Of a stretch of DNA of 64,000 bases, positions 37,515 through 46,211 are shown in pieces. The position numbers were made by a program, and so were the translations under genes. The DNA lies in NCBI GenBank assembly GCA_947496145.1, contig CANMBS010000019.1:1-64000 (forward strand), written 5' to 3'. The first letter of the stretch is position 1, and every line of letters starts with the position of its first letter. This DNA comes from an uncultured Pseudovibrio sp. (GTDB taxonomy: Bacteria; Pseudomonadota; Alphaproteobacteria; Rhizobiales; Stappiaceae). Below the pieces are notes generated by a model that had not been told where the DNA came from, searched no databases, and saw only the letters and a list, made by a program, of their open reading frames with translations.

Positions 37515-38504
37515 TTACGAGAATAAAATTGAGGAGAGTTTACGGCGACCATAAACAGCCCCGGCATCCTTGAATCCCCAGGCTTCAAAGAACTGCAACA
37601 GCTGTTTACGCGCACCATCTTCATTCCACTCACGGTCACGGCGAATAATCTCAATCAGTTCATCAACGGCACCGGTTTTATCTCCCTTACCGCTCAATCC
37701 AAGAGCGAGGTCGAAACGTGCCTGATGGTCGTCTGCATTCGCTTCAACACGCGCACGCAGCTCAGCCAGATCATCAAGTCCTTCAGACTGCTCAGCAAGC
37801 TCAAGTGCAGCCTTTGCAGCGATAAAGTACTGTGAACCTTGCTGATCTTCCGGCACCATATCCAGCATCTGCTTGGCATGATCTTTTTCATCAAGCGCCA
37901 GATAACACATCGCAAGACCGCTCAGCGCACGAACATTGCCAGCTTCAATGGAAAGTGCTCCACCATAAAGTTGAGCAGCTTCCGGATAACCTTCAGCTTC
38001 GCGAAGCTCATCTGCCTTTTCAAGCATCACTTCCAGATCACTTGGGCCAATCTTCACACCGATGCGCTCAAGAAACTTTTTGATCTCGCCTTCGGTCTGT
38101 GCACCCATGAAGCCATCAAGCGGCTGACCACCTTTAAAGGCAAACACAGCTGGAATAGACTGAACACCCATTTGCCCCGCAACTTCCGGGTACTCCTCAA
38201 TGTTCATCTTGGCCAGTTTAACAGCACCGTTAGCCTCTTTGACAACCTTCTCAAGTGTAGGAGTCAACTGCTTGCATGGCTCGCACCACGGTGCCCAGAA
38301 GTCCACTAGAACAACCTGATTGCGAGAACCTTCAATCACATCCTTCATAAAAGTCTGTGTGGTTGTCTCCACGATCAGATCTCCGGCAGGAGCTGACGAT
38401 GCAGGAGCGGCACCTGTCTGCGTATTGGCCTGATAACCACCACCATATCCACCACCAAGGGAGCCACCAAAGCTGCCACCTACGGAATAACCGGATCCAC
38501 TCAT
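37515..38504 (-). CDS. Thioredoxin-like co-chaperone YbbN (CnoX-type)
   Basis: 329 aa. A Gly-rich N-terminal extension (about 1-25) is followed by a thioredoxin domain with WCEPC (C74, C77), where the usual Gly is Glu, and then a TPR-like C-terminal half (DLEVMLEKADELREAEGYPEAAQLY, AKAALELAEQ). YbbN/CnoX proteins protect chaperone clients from oxidation. The CxxC pair is intact, so redox activity is possible. Confidence 0.88.
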   Translation of the reverse strand: MSGSGYSVGGSFGGSLGGGYGGGYQANTQTGAAPASSAPAGDLIVETTTQTFMKDVIEGSRNQVVLVDFWAPWCEPCKQLTPTLEKVVKEANGAVKLAKMNIEEYPEVAGQMGVQSIPAVFAFKGGQPLDGFMGAQTEGEIKKFLERIGVKIGPSDLEVMLEKADELREAEGYPEAAQLYGGALSIEAGNVRALSGLAMCYLALDEKDHAKQMLDMVPEDQQGSQYFIAAKAALELAEQSEGLDDLAELRARVEANADDHQARFDLALGLSGKGDKTGAVDELIEIIRRDREWNEDGARKQLLQFFEAWGFKDAGAVYGRRKLSSILFS

Positions 38505-38622
38505 TATCTTGACCCTTTACCTGAAGCGGGAGCTGCACGTTCTGGCGCTCCACCTGTCTAAACTTTACTGATGCTTAAAATGGTCTCAGAACCGAACAAT
38601 TACAATTGCTGATCTCTCAGTT

Positions 38623-39150
38623 TTATAGATCTTCCGCGACTTTCTGTGCTTCTGCAGAAACAGCAAGCACTTTAGCATCATGTCCGCACCCTTTTGCAAA
38701 GGTCATCAACCCCTCCGCAGAAATGGCGGTAGAAGCATTATTCAGCAAGGGATGGAAGTTCAGGACATCCTGCTCCATCATCTTTGCATCAAACACAACA
38801 TTCACACGCAATGCCTGCCGATCATTTATAAGAGAAAAAGGCGTAACAGACCCCGGAGTAATGCCCAGAACCTCTTCCAGCAATTCAGCTTTGCCAAAAG
38901 AAACCCGCCCGGAAGCACCAATAACACCTGAGATTTTCTTCAAATCAATCGTGGCATCATGAAGAGCTACAACGAGAAACAAGTTTCCCTTTTTATCTTT
39001 TAAAAACAGGTTCTTTGTATGGCCACCCGGAATGCGGTCATGCAGATCAGCAGACTCGGCAACGGTAAAAACCGGCTCATGATCAATAGTAGAGACCGGA
39101 ATATTCAGCTCTTCCAGAAACGACAACAGTTGCGCGCGGCTTGCTGGCAT
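38623..39150 (-). CDS. YbaK/ProXp-type aminoacyl-tRNA deacylase (prolyl-tRNA editing domain)
   Basis: 175 aa, free-standing editing domain. ESADLHDRIPGGHTKNLFLKDKKGNLFLVV and GRVSFGKAELLEEVLGITPGSVTPF place it with ProXp-ala/PrdX proteins, which hydrolyse mischarged Ala-tRNAPro in trans. The conserved Lys of KNLFLKDKK is present. It stands upstream of the ybbN cluster on the same strand. Confidence 0.85.
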   Translation of the reverse strand: MPASRAQLLSFLEELNIPVSTIDHEPVFTVAESADLHDRIPGGHTKNLFLKDKKGNLFLVVALHDATIDLKKISGVIGASGRVSFGKAELLEEVLGITPGSVTPFSLINDRQALRVNVVFDAKMMEQDVLNFHPLLNNASTAISAEGLMTFAKGCGHDAKVLAVSAEAQKVAEDL

Positions 39151-39230
39151 AGAATCAGACCTCCTGTCCTCTTATGAGAGGCACATCCTCCTCACAAATT
39201 CGCCGCATGGTTTTAAGCTACATACGAAAA

Positions 39231-39262
39231 AAGGCAAGCAGTTCATAAGAACTGCTTGCCTT
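39231..39262 (-). terminator. Terminator of the di-haem peroxidase gene
   Basis: AAGGCAAGCAGTTC (39231-39244) pairs with GAACTGCTTGCCTT (39249-39262). On the minus strand it is followed by a T-run. A second short hairpin (39264-39271 with 39281-39288) adjoins and includes the stop codon. Confidence 0.85.
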
Positions 39263-39287
39263 CAGCAAACCGGAGCGAAAGGTTTGC

Positions 39288-40352
39288 TTAGTGGGCCGTC
39301 ATGGTTGATGGCTCAGGGAGTGGTGTTGAATCTGTCCTCACCGGAAGGATTGGATATTCAACAACAGGCTGCTCACCCGTGAGTGTTTTCAGGAAAGCAG
39401 TGATCGCATCGATATCTGCCTCACTAAGCTCTTCACCAAGCTGAGAGCTTGCCATGATAGCCACTGCCTGGCGCAGATCCCATACCTTACCAGAATGGAA
39501 ATACGGAGCAGTCAGCTCAATGTTCCTCAAAGGTGAAGCACGGAAGACATACTCCTCCTCAGCAGTCTGCGTCACTGCAAACCGGCCCTTATCACTGACA
39601 GGAAGAACATCTGCGCCGGGTTTTTCCACCACACCAAACGGATAGTAGCCTTCACCACCAATGTTCACGCCGCCATGACAAGCGGCACAACCGGTGTCCA
39701 TAAACGCCTGCAAGCCCTGTTTTTCCTGAGCACTGAGGGCATTCTCGTTACCTTCAAGGAACAGATCAAACTTTGACGCCGGTGTAATCAGCGTTGCTTC
39801 ATACGCCTCAATGGCCTTTGCCATATTATCAAAATTTGTGGGCTTATCCTCGCCAGGGAATGCACGAGTAAACTGCTCGGTATAACCCGGCATACTGTTC
39901 AGAACAGTCTCGACCCGCTCAGGGGTACTTGCCATCTCAACACCAGCCTGCACAGGCCCTTTAGCCTGTTCTTTCAGGTCTGCTGCTCGTCCATCCCAGA
40001 ACTGGGCAAGGTTGAACACCGCATTCAGAACAGTAGGCGCGTTACGTGGCCCCTTTTGCCATCCGTGGCCGATGGACGTTTCCAGATTGTCATCCCCACC
40101 CATGCCAAGGTTATGACAGCTGTTACACGACAACAAACCTGAGAGCGAAAGCCTTGGGTCAAAGAATAGCTTACGCCCCAAATCAATTTTTTCGCGGGTG
40201 ATTGTGTTGTCTTTTACACTAGGTACAGCGTGCGGGATCGGCTTGAAGTATTCGCGCGCCTCTTCCAACAGCTCGGATTGAGCAAAGGCTCCTCCCTGAG
40301 CAGCCAAGCTGAGAACAGATGCGCTAATCAATGTCTTAATTATTGCTCGCAT
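39288..40352 (-). CDS. Di-haem cytochrome c peroxidase (MauG/CCP family)
   Basis: Periplasmic, reduces H2O2 with electrons from cytochrome c. 354 aa from ATG 40352, with GGAGG upstream; the frame to 40466 is longer but has no ribosome site. Signal peptide MRAIIKTLISASVLSLAAQGGAFA. Two haem c sites: CNSCH (76-80) and CAACH (222-226). A hairpin (40362-40379) directly borders the ribosome site. Which electron donor it uses is not shown. Confidence 0.93.
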   Translation of the reverse strand: MRAIIKTLISASVLSLAAQGGAFAQSELLEEAREYFKPIPHAVPSVKDNTITREKIDLGRKLFFDPRLSLSGLLSCNSCHNLGMGGDDNLETSIGHGWQKGPRNAPTVLNAVFNLAQFWDGRAADLKEQAKGPVQAGVEMASTPERVETVLNSMPGYTEQFTRAFPGEDKPTNFDNMAKAIEAYEATLITPASKFDLFLEGNENALSAQEKQGLQAFMDTGCAACHGGVNIGGEGYYPFGVVEKPGADVLPVSDKGRFAVTQTAEEEYVFRASPLRNIELTAPYFHSGKVWDLRQAVAIMASSQLGEELSEADIDAITAFLKTLTGEQPVVEYPILPVRTDSTPLPEPSTMTAH

Positions 40353-40361
40353 GAATTCCTC

Positions 40362-40379
40362 CATCATCACGAGATGATG
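40362..40379 (-). promoter_or_regulatory. Hairpin abutting the peroxidase ribosome site
   Basis: CATCATC and GATGATG (arms 40362-40368 and 40373-40379) pair around a 4-base loop. The inner edge touches the GGAGG ribosome site (minus strand 40362-40358), so folding could modulate translation. Confidence 0.35.
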
Positions 40380-40490
40380 CATTTTAGAATCACTACAAAC
40401 AAAAGCACATTGATGTATCCGCTTGACATTTACTATAACCAAAACAACAGAACTTGCTAATTTCAAGCATCAAAAAACTAAGATACAACT

Positions 40491-40531
40491 TAGAAATATA
40501 AAAAATATCTAGAATGTTTTTTATATTTCTA
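40491..40531. repeat. 15-bp perfect AT-rich inverted repeat
   Basis: TAGAAATATAAAAAA (40491-40505) is the exact complement of 40517-40531, with an 11-base spacer. It lies about 140 bases upstream of the peroxidase start. On either strand the A/T tracts resemble a terminator stem without a GC core, or a regulator site. Confidence 0.5.
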
Positions 40532-41089
40532 CTTAAATATACTTCATGAAAGTGATTTTGTGATTATTCACTCAAAAAGCTGCGCCTTCTTTGATTTATA
40601 ATAACTCTAAAATATATTCTTATTTGCTGATGACATCAGCATTAGACTTTCGTTTCTCCAGGGCATTTTTCATTAGCTGGCAAAATTCATACAGCATATG
40701 CAAGCCGCTTCTGCGACATACTGCCCTCAACACAAGAAAAGATGTACAGATCATTTGATAACCCCTCCAACGACATCTGAACACCACACCTTGAGGTACA
40801 ACTTAACAACCAGTGCGTCAGCGAACCTATCTATTCATAAGACCATCAAACTCAAGCGCTTCGATCCCATTGAGATATATGAGATAACTCTTCTCAACTT
40901 CCTGTCGCAACACGTCTGATACCCATAATAGCCCTACGCCATTTTACTCAGTTGCAATTATTTCCACAGCGTCAAAAGCAAGAGAAAGATTATCATAACA
41001 CCCTGTAATTTATATATTTTTTATAAACTCAAGACATGACGTACATCCACATGCCTTTGAAAATCCCACAATGAATTTCAAATTCTTTG

Positions 41090-41118
41090 TTGCATTCACC
41101 CCAAGCTTTTGTCATATA
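41090..41118 (+). promoter_or_regulatory. Possible promoter of the tRNA-Gly pair
   Basis: -35-like TTGCAT (41090-41095), 17-base spacer, -10-like CATATA (41113-41118). The match is only fair, but position and spacing suit the tRNA operon. Confidence 0.35.
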
Positions 41119-41169
41119 GCTCCCACCTCACCGACGGGGCCGCAACAAACGGCTCTAGCGAAACAGAAT

Positions 41170-41244
41170 GCGGGCGTAGCTCAGGGGTAGAGCATAACCT
41201 TGCCAAGGTTAGGGTCGTGAGTTCGAATCTCATCGCCCGCTCCA
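41170..41244 (+). tRNA. tRNA-Gly (anticodon GCC), copy 1
   Basis: 75 nt with encoded CCA. Acceptor GCGGGCG pairs with CGCCCGC, the anticodon loop holds GCC, and GTTCGAATC is the T-loop. The sequence is identical to copy 2 downstream. Confidence 0.97.
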
Positions 41245-41291
41245 GTTTCTCTAAGAAGCTGAGTTTTCGCGAAGTTGGATTTTTTGGATAT

Positions 41292-41366
41292 GCGGGCGTA
41301 GCTCAGGGGTAGAGCATAACCTTGCCAAGGTTAGGGTCGTGAGTTCGAATCTCATCGCCCGCTCCA
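41292..41366 (+). tRNA. tRNA-Gly (anticodon GCC), copy 2
   Basis: Identical in sequence to copy 1, 47 bases downstream. A rho-independent terminator follows at once, so both are likely processed from one transcript. Confidence 0.97.
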
Positions 41367-41377
41367 AAAAAACAAAC

Positions 41378-41400
41378 AAACCGCCGCAAGGCGGTTTTTT
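41378..41400 (+). terminator. Terminator of the tRNA-Gly operon
   Basis: AAACCGCC (41378-41385) pairs with GGCGGTTT around GCAA, ending in a T-run (41395-41400). Confidence 0.9.
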
Positions 41401-41437
41401 GTTGTCTACTTGCCTTCACCAGATAGTTGGCCCAGCT

Positions 41438-42550
41438 CTATTCCTCTGCCAGCCAAGGCGGGAATGGCGTATTCTCAGCAGACATAATATTCATAAATCG
41501 AGATTGAAAATACTCTGTACGCCCAAGCACAGGCATAAACTTTTGCCGAAAAAGACGAATTGCAGTGCTATTGGAAGCAAGAAATCGCGTCCCTTCATCA
41601 ACAGTCTTTAAAACTTGCGCAGCAACTGGCCGACGATCCAGCATGTATTGATGCGTATGGCCTGTTGAGACCTGCCAGGCAAGCCATGCCGCGTCTTCAA
41701 TGCCAAGGTTCATTCCACGTCCACCAAACGGTGAGTGAATGTGTGCAGCATCGCCAACCAGAAACACTCGCCCTTTCTGGAAAAAATCCACCAGCTTATG
41801 GGCAATCCGAAAAGTCGATCTCCAGTTGATCTTAAGAACCTTTAACATGGGCGGCATAACGTCCAAAGGGTTACTAACATCAGAAACAAGACGCGCCCTC
41901 CTGGCAGAAAATGGAATCATGCCAAAAACATGGGGAGACCGATCAAACATAGTTGGCCCATCCATCGAAAGCGTTGGCTCTAACTCCACATCCACAAGCC
42001 CCCAATCCTGCGGGTAAGAACTACCCGTAAAGCTGAGGCCCATCTGAGAACGTACCACCGAATGCGCACCATCCGCCCCAATCACCATGGGTGGATGACA
42101 CACCTCTTCTTTTCCGCTGGCATTTTGTATAACGGCTGTAATCACATCCTCATTTTGCTCAAGCCGTACCAACTCGCATTCTCTTTCAACCAACAGCCCC
42201 TGCTCTGTCAGATGTCGCTCTAAAAGAGTTTCAGTTTCGTACTGTGGCAAGGAGAGCATAAAGCCGTAAGGCCCATTCATGTCAGTCAGATTAACTTCAA
42301 GCAGTTCATCACTTGGTCCACGAAAGTGAACATGGTTCATCCGCCACCCCTTTTGCAGCAACTTGTCTGTGACACCGGATGGTTCCAGAATTTGCAGCGT
42401 ACGTGGGTTTATTGCGAGCGCACGGGATTGAGCATGAGGGCGGGCAATCTTATCAATGATACGTGGCGTGAAACCCCGTCGCTTCAGCTCAATTGCAGTT
42501 GTCAGACCAGCAGGACCTGCCCCGACAATTAAAATATGTCCTCTTTGCAT
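41438..42550 (-). CDS. FAD-dependent monooxygenase (PHBH/PheA-like)
   Basis: 370 aa from ATG 42550 (TAGGA upstream). HILIVGAGPAGLTTAIELKRRG is the FAD dinucleotide site, VIGADGAHSVVRSQMG the second conserved segment and VFLVGDAAHIHSPFGGRGMNLGIEDAAWLAW the GD motif. Flavoprotein aromatic hydroxylases share this layout. No aromatic catabolic cluster is nearby, so the substrate is unknown. An ATG at 42574 is an alternative start. Confidence 0.88.
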   Translation of the reverse strand: MQRGHILIVGAGPAGLTTAIELKRRGFTPRIIDKIARPHAQSRALAINPRTLQILEPSGVTDKLLQKGWRMNHVHFRGPSDELLEVNLTDMNGPYGFMLSLPQYETETLLERHLTEQGLLVERECELVRLEQNEDVITAVIQNASGKEEVCHPPMVIGADGAHSVVRSQMGLSFTGSSYPQDWGLVDVELEPTLSMDGPTMFDRSPHVFGMIPFSARRARLVSDVSNPLDVMPPMLKVLKINWRSTFRIAHKLVDFFQKGRVFLVGDAAHIHSPFGGRGMNLGIEDAAWLAWQVSTGHTHQYMLDRRPVAAQVLKTVDEGTRFLASNSTAIRLFRQKFMPVLGRTEYFQSRFMNIMSAENTPFPPWLAEE

Positions 42551-42723
42551 GCTTATCCTACCGTGTACTGGCACTATTTCTTCAGCTTACGCGAAAGTCG
42601 CTTTAGGACCGTTGAGCCAGTCACACGAAATTTAATCACTCCCCCTTCTTGCACAGACCTTGCTTGACCTCCCGCAAGAGATATCGTTTAGCTGCACCTG
42701 CAAACTTTAAGGAAAGGTATTCG

Positions 42724-43131
42724 ATGACGACGCCCTGCCCGTGCCAATCAGGAGATGAGTTCAGCAAGTGCTGCCTCCCATTTCTGGAAGGGACAGCCCT
42801 GCCAGAAACAGCAGAGCAGCTCATGAGATCACGATACAGCGCTTATGCCACGAAACACGTCGATTACCTGAAAGAAACCTTGTGGCCGCGCTTTCAGAAA
42901 AGCTTTAACCCGCTCGAAGTTGCAGAATACGCCTCTCAAACTCAATGGATTGGACTGGAAATCCTGGCTACAGAGAAAGGCCACCCAGAAGATGCAAAAG
43001 GCACCGTCCTTTTTTGCGCAAAATACATTGCCCGTGGCGAATTTGGCGAACAACGCGAACTCAGTCTGTTCAAAAAGCGCAAGGGACGTTGGTTTTACGT
43101 CGAGCCAATGGAGGAAGGCTCTCGGCTCTGA
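42724..43131 (+). CDS. YchJ family protein with SEC-C motif
   Basis: 135 aa from ATG 42724 (AAGGT ribosome site). The N-terminal SEC-C-like zinc site is CPCQSGDEFSKCC (C5, C7, C16, C17). LMRSRYSAYATKHVDYLKETL and YIARGEFGEQRELSLFKKRKGRWFYVE are the YchJ (UPF0225) signature. The role of the family is not established. Confidence 0.9.
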   Translation: MTTPCPCQSGDEFSKCCLPFLEGTALPETAEQLMRSRYSAYATKHVDYLKETLWPRFQKSFNPLEVAEYASQTQWIGLEILATEKGHPEDAKGTVLFCAKYIARGEFGEQRELSLFKKRKGRWFYVEPMEEGSRL

Positions 43132-43503
43132 TGCTACGTTCACCTGCCTGCCTCCCCTATAGTGACTGCAATACCTGACGAAGCACTACAAATACTCCCC
43201 CAAAAGAAGGGGGATGACCGAGGGGAATCCACACTTAACGACCTCTTTGATGCCAGCTTCAGTCCTTTTTCAGCACTCATTTTTCGGACAATACTAAGTT
43301 TCCCACATCTTTAGATTGCACCGGCCCGCACGATTTTTTTTTCCATAAACATATCTTTACGTAATGACTTAGGGGAGCTGCTACAAGGTTCACTCCAGCT
43401 TCACTGCATTCAATATTATTAAAATTCAAAAAAAAACTATTTCAAAGTGTTTGTATATGTGTGTATGACGCACAAAATTTAACATTTACCGGAAACAACT
43501 TAA
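43132..43503. other. Intergenic region after ychJ
   Basis: No gene. A short G/C hairpin (TCCCCC 43196-43201 with GGGGGA 43209-43214) may act as a weak terminator for ychJ. The right half becomes AT-rich towards the next gene. Confidence 0.4.
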
Positions 43504-43932
43504 ATGAACTCAGTTCACGCAAATAGACTGGATTACATGAAATGGAGATCATTAATACAAAACACACCTAATACAGTAGGCTCCGGATGCCGTATCTATG
43601 AAGCTACTAAGGAATTACATTTGAATGATGGGTCACTTGTATTAATCAGCAAGCCTAATCATGAATGCAAAAATCTACTGAGGAACTTCTCGCATAAAGA
43701 TCTTTCGGAAATCCAGTATCTTCAGTTTCGTGCGTACAAACTCGTCGAGACAGGTTTTGGAGGTCGCCGACTTTGGGCGGCTAAGATCATTGCAGGCAAA
43801 CATCCCAAAAATCCGGGTTTGAAACTTGTAACTGTTGGATGGGTTAAGGGTACAACAATGAAACGCGCGTTCATTGAGATAAAAAATGTTCTTAAAGGCG
43901 AAGCACAAATCTACAAAGACCCGCGCATTTGA
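43504..43932 (+). CDS. Hypothetical protein, low-GC orphan, 142 aa
   Basis: A soluble 142-residue protein without signal peptide or membrane segment. LRNFSHKDLSEIQYLQFRAYKLVETGFGGRRLWAAKIIAGKHP is basic and mixed alpha/beta in character. I recognise no family. The upstream sequence has only a weak ribosome site (CCGGAAA). GC is clearly lower than the neighbours, suggesting acquisition. Both flanks are intergenic, so context gives no clue. Confidence 0.5.
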   Translation: MNSVHANRLDYMKWRSLIQNTPNTVGSGCRIYEATKELHLNDGSLVLISKPNHECKNLLRNFSHKDLSEIQYLQFRAYKLVETGFGGRRLWAAKIIAGKHPKNPGLKLVTVGWVKGTTMKRAFIEIKNVLKGEAQIYKDPRI

Positions 43933-44012
43933 ACATTACTACGGCAACGAACAGCCATAGCAAATAACAATTCAGAACCAACGGCTTAAAAAACAGATTG
44001 CCATCACTGAAC

Positions 44013-44366
44013 CTAACCCTTCACCTCTTTAGCAGGCAGGTCAGCTACAAAGCTCATACATAAAGAAATCCAATCCCGAAGCGCAGCCTGATCACACACC
44101 TCAGCAGCAACAAACACCAATCCACCCATTCGTCGGCCACCAAGCTCTACAATCTCCGCCCCTTCGCGCCCCAGAGCTTCCGCCTCGTTATCTTTGCCAA
44201 CCCGAAACATAAAACGAGGCTCTTCGCTCTTAATCCGATGTGCGCCAGCCAACATATTCCCATCTAAAAAGAAACAAAGACCACCCATCATCCGCTTCTC
44301 TGAAATCCCCATGATCCCTTCCAGTTCATCCCGAAGTCGATCACTCAGTTCCTCATCATAAGCCAC
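44013..44366 (-). CDS. TfoX/Sxy N-terminal domain protein
   Basis: 117 aa from GTG 44366, which has GGAGGGG 6 bases upstream. YDEELSDRLRDELEGIMGISEKRMMGGLCFFLDGNMLAGAH is the TfoX N-terminal domain signature. Only this domain is present, as in many non-competent bacteria, so a competence role is not implied. The upstream 67-codon frame ends inside this gene's first codons, suggesting coupling. Confidence 0.85.
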   Translation of the reverse strand: MAYDEELSDRLRDELEGIMGISEKRMMGGLCFFLDGNMLAGAHRIKSEEPRFMFRVGKDNEAEALGREGAEIVELGGRRMGGLVFVAAEVCDQAALRDWISLCMSFVADLPAKEVKG

Positions 44367-44562
44367 CAGAACGCCCCTCCAGTGTGATTGTCTCAGCCAT
44401 TTTACCAATCAGAACGGCCAGCAACTCGCCAAGAGGAGCCGGTCCCTGCTCAGTTTGGGCGGACGCAGGGACCGGCGCAAGCTGCACAACTGAAGGGAGG
44501 CGTCCTTCTGATACCAACAGGCGGTGGTGCAGCTTTGTAGCTGGCGATGTTTTCACGCTCAT
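44356..44562 (-). CDS. Possible small protein upstream of the TfoX-type gene (68 aa)
   Basis: An ATG frame of 68 codons with codon use like its neighbours: MSVKTSPATKLHHRLLV, VVQLAPVPASAQTEQGPAP, then LGELLAVLIGKMAETITLEG. Its TGA overlaps the first codons of the TfoX-type gene, and the ribosome site of that gene lies within it. A 12-bp perfect palindrome (44438-44476) falls in the Pro/Ala-rich part, which could instead mean structured non-coding DNA. No family recognised. Confidence 0.45.
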   Translation of the reverse strand: MSVKTSPATKLHHRLLVSEGRLPSVVQLAPVPASAQTEQGPAPLGELLAVLIGKMAETITLEGRSGGL

Positions 44563-44789
44563 GTAACTCTCAGCAGTTTTTGTTCCTTATATGTTCTCAT
44601 ATTAATTCCGCTAAACTGCGCAAGAGTCAAGCATCAAAACTCATCAGAATGCCTGCATAGAATTCTCAGAGCCGCGCGATTTAAGCTAAGCCCCTGTTTT
44701 CATTTGAAGACAAATCGAGACGCCTCACATTCTGAAAATATTAATGTTCACCTAATAGATTTTCCTAGTATTAAAATCGGGTATTTCGC

Positions 44790-46211
44790 TTGCAACAACT
44801 CCTCCACCAATGGGCAGCAGCACTATTGCCTCGTAGTTCCCATGAGAAACTACTGCCTCTCATTGATCGTGTACTCAGCACCGCCTTTAGCAAGGACGAA
44901 ACTGGGGGAGCACAGCGCTCGGCTCTACTTGTCTTCTTTCTGCGCGTTGCAAGCGCCGCTCTTGCCTACATCATGCAGGTCATCCTCGCCCGATGGATGG
45001 GAGCATCAGAATACGGGGTTTTCATTGTTGTCTGGACCATCGTCATCATTCTCTGCGTATTCTCTGGTCTGGGTTTTTCAGTTTCCCTCCTGCGCTTCAT
45101 CCCTGAGTATCTGGAGAAAAAACAGTACCAACTTCTGAATGGCCTGCTCTTCAGCGCACGCTTTCTGGTTCTGCTCAGCTCAACCGCAATCGCTGCACTT
45201 GGGATTACCATTGCGTGGCTGTTTTCTGATTTCATAAGCAACACCTATATTCTGCCCCTCTACCTCATTGCCTTCTGCATACCCATGCACACTTACACAG
45301 GCATGCTGGAAGGGATCGCAAGAGCGCACGATTGGCAGCTCAAAGCAATGTTGCCGGACTTCATCTTCCGACCTTTGCTGGTACTGGTTTACATGTTAAT
45401 CGCACTTGCGATGGACTACCCGCCCACAGCCGTGACAGCATGTATTGTCACTATTGCAGCAGTCTGGACCGTGACCTTCTTCCAGATGCTCATGATGGAA
45501 ATCTCGCTGCGCAAAGTGCATCATCGGGCTCCCCGTCAATTGCAGCTTAAAACATGGTTGCTCATATCTGTTCCCATGTTGGCCGTAGATGGATTTTTCC
45601 AGCTGATCACCAGCTCTGATGTCATCCTGATTGGCCTTTGGCTCCCTTCAGATCAGGTCGGTATCTACTTCGCTGCTTCCCGTACGCTAGCCCTCATGCA
45701 CTTCGTCTATTATGCGGTACGCGCTGCCAGCGCCCCTCGCATGGCCCGCCTCTATCACGCAAACGATATGAATGGCCTGAAGGACTTTGTGGGCAGCGCA
45801 GCCAAAATGACCTTCTGGCCCACACTGGCAATGGCAGTATTCGTCATGGTTATTGGACCATTTCTGCTGGGCCTGTTTGGTGAAGATTTCTCCAAAGGCA
45901 CCCCAATCCTTTACATTCTGGTACTTGGCGTACTCGCTCGCGCCGCAGTTGGGCCAGTTGATGCTCTTCTTACCCTGTCCGGGCATCAAAACACGTGTGC
46001 CAAGATCTACGCCACAGTATTCGTGGTGAACCTCATCTTAAACACTGTACTCATCCCGGCATTTGGCCTCTATGGCGCAGCACTGGCGACTACATTAGTC
46101 ATCTTCTTCGAAGCATTTGTTCTATACCGCAGCGCTCATAAACACTTGGGGCTGCACACATTCATTTTGCCATTGAAGAGACAGAAAGCTGCAATCAATG
46201 AAGCAGGATAA
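44790..46211 (+). CDS. Polysaccharide/oligosaccharide flippase (Wzx/MATE-like)
   Basis: 473 aa, about 12-14 hydrophobic helices. LVFFLRVASAALAYIMQVILARWMGASEYGVF near the N-terminus and the repeat-like later halves fit the Wzx/polysaccharide-export branch of the MOP superfamily. It would translocate a lipid-linked glycan. The start is a TTG at 44790 with no clear ribosome site, so the true start may be internal. The next gene overlaps its end by 14 bases. Confidence 0.82.
   Translation: MQQLLHQWAAALLPRSSHEKLLPLIDRVLSTAFSKDETGGAQRSALLVFFLRVASAALAYIMQVILARWMGASEYGVFIVVWTIVIILCVFSGLGFSVSLLRFIPEYLEKKQYQLLNGLLFSARFLVLLSSTAIAALGITIAWLFSDFISNTYILPLYLIAFCIPMHTYTGMLEGIARAHDWQLKAMLPDFIFRPLLVLVYMLIALAMDYPPTAVTACIVTIAAVWTVTFFQMLMMEISLRKVHHRAPRQLQLKTWLLISVPMLAVDGFFQLITSSDVILIGLWLPSDQVGIYFAASRTLALMHFVYYAVRAASAPRMARLYHANDMNGLKDFVGSAAKMTFWPTLAMAVFVMVIGPFLLGLFGEDFSKGTPILYILVLGVLARAAVGPVDALLTLSGHQNTCAKIYATVFVVNLILNTVLIPAFGLYGAALATTLVIFFEAFVLYRSAHKHLGLHTFILPLKRQKAAINEAG

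Larger units (their letters stand above)
40353..41169. other. 817-base AT-rich intergenic region
   Basis: No coding frame has codon character or a ribosome site; a frame at 40698-40919 was judged spurious. Notable contents are a hairpin over the peroxidase ribosome site, a long AT palindrome (40491-40531) and a possible tRNA promoter (41090-41118). It is unusually long and AT-rich for this compact region. Confidence 0.5.

Noticed and set aside
40698-40919. 73-codon forward frame in the AT-rich gap
   Set aside because: No ribosome site, Thr/His/Ser-rich with no domain; likely chance.
44013-44366. Competence regulator function for the TfoX-type gene
   Set aside because: Only the N-terminal domain is present and there are no competence genes nearby.
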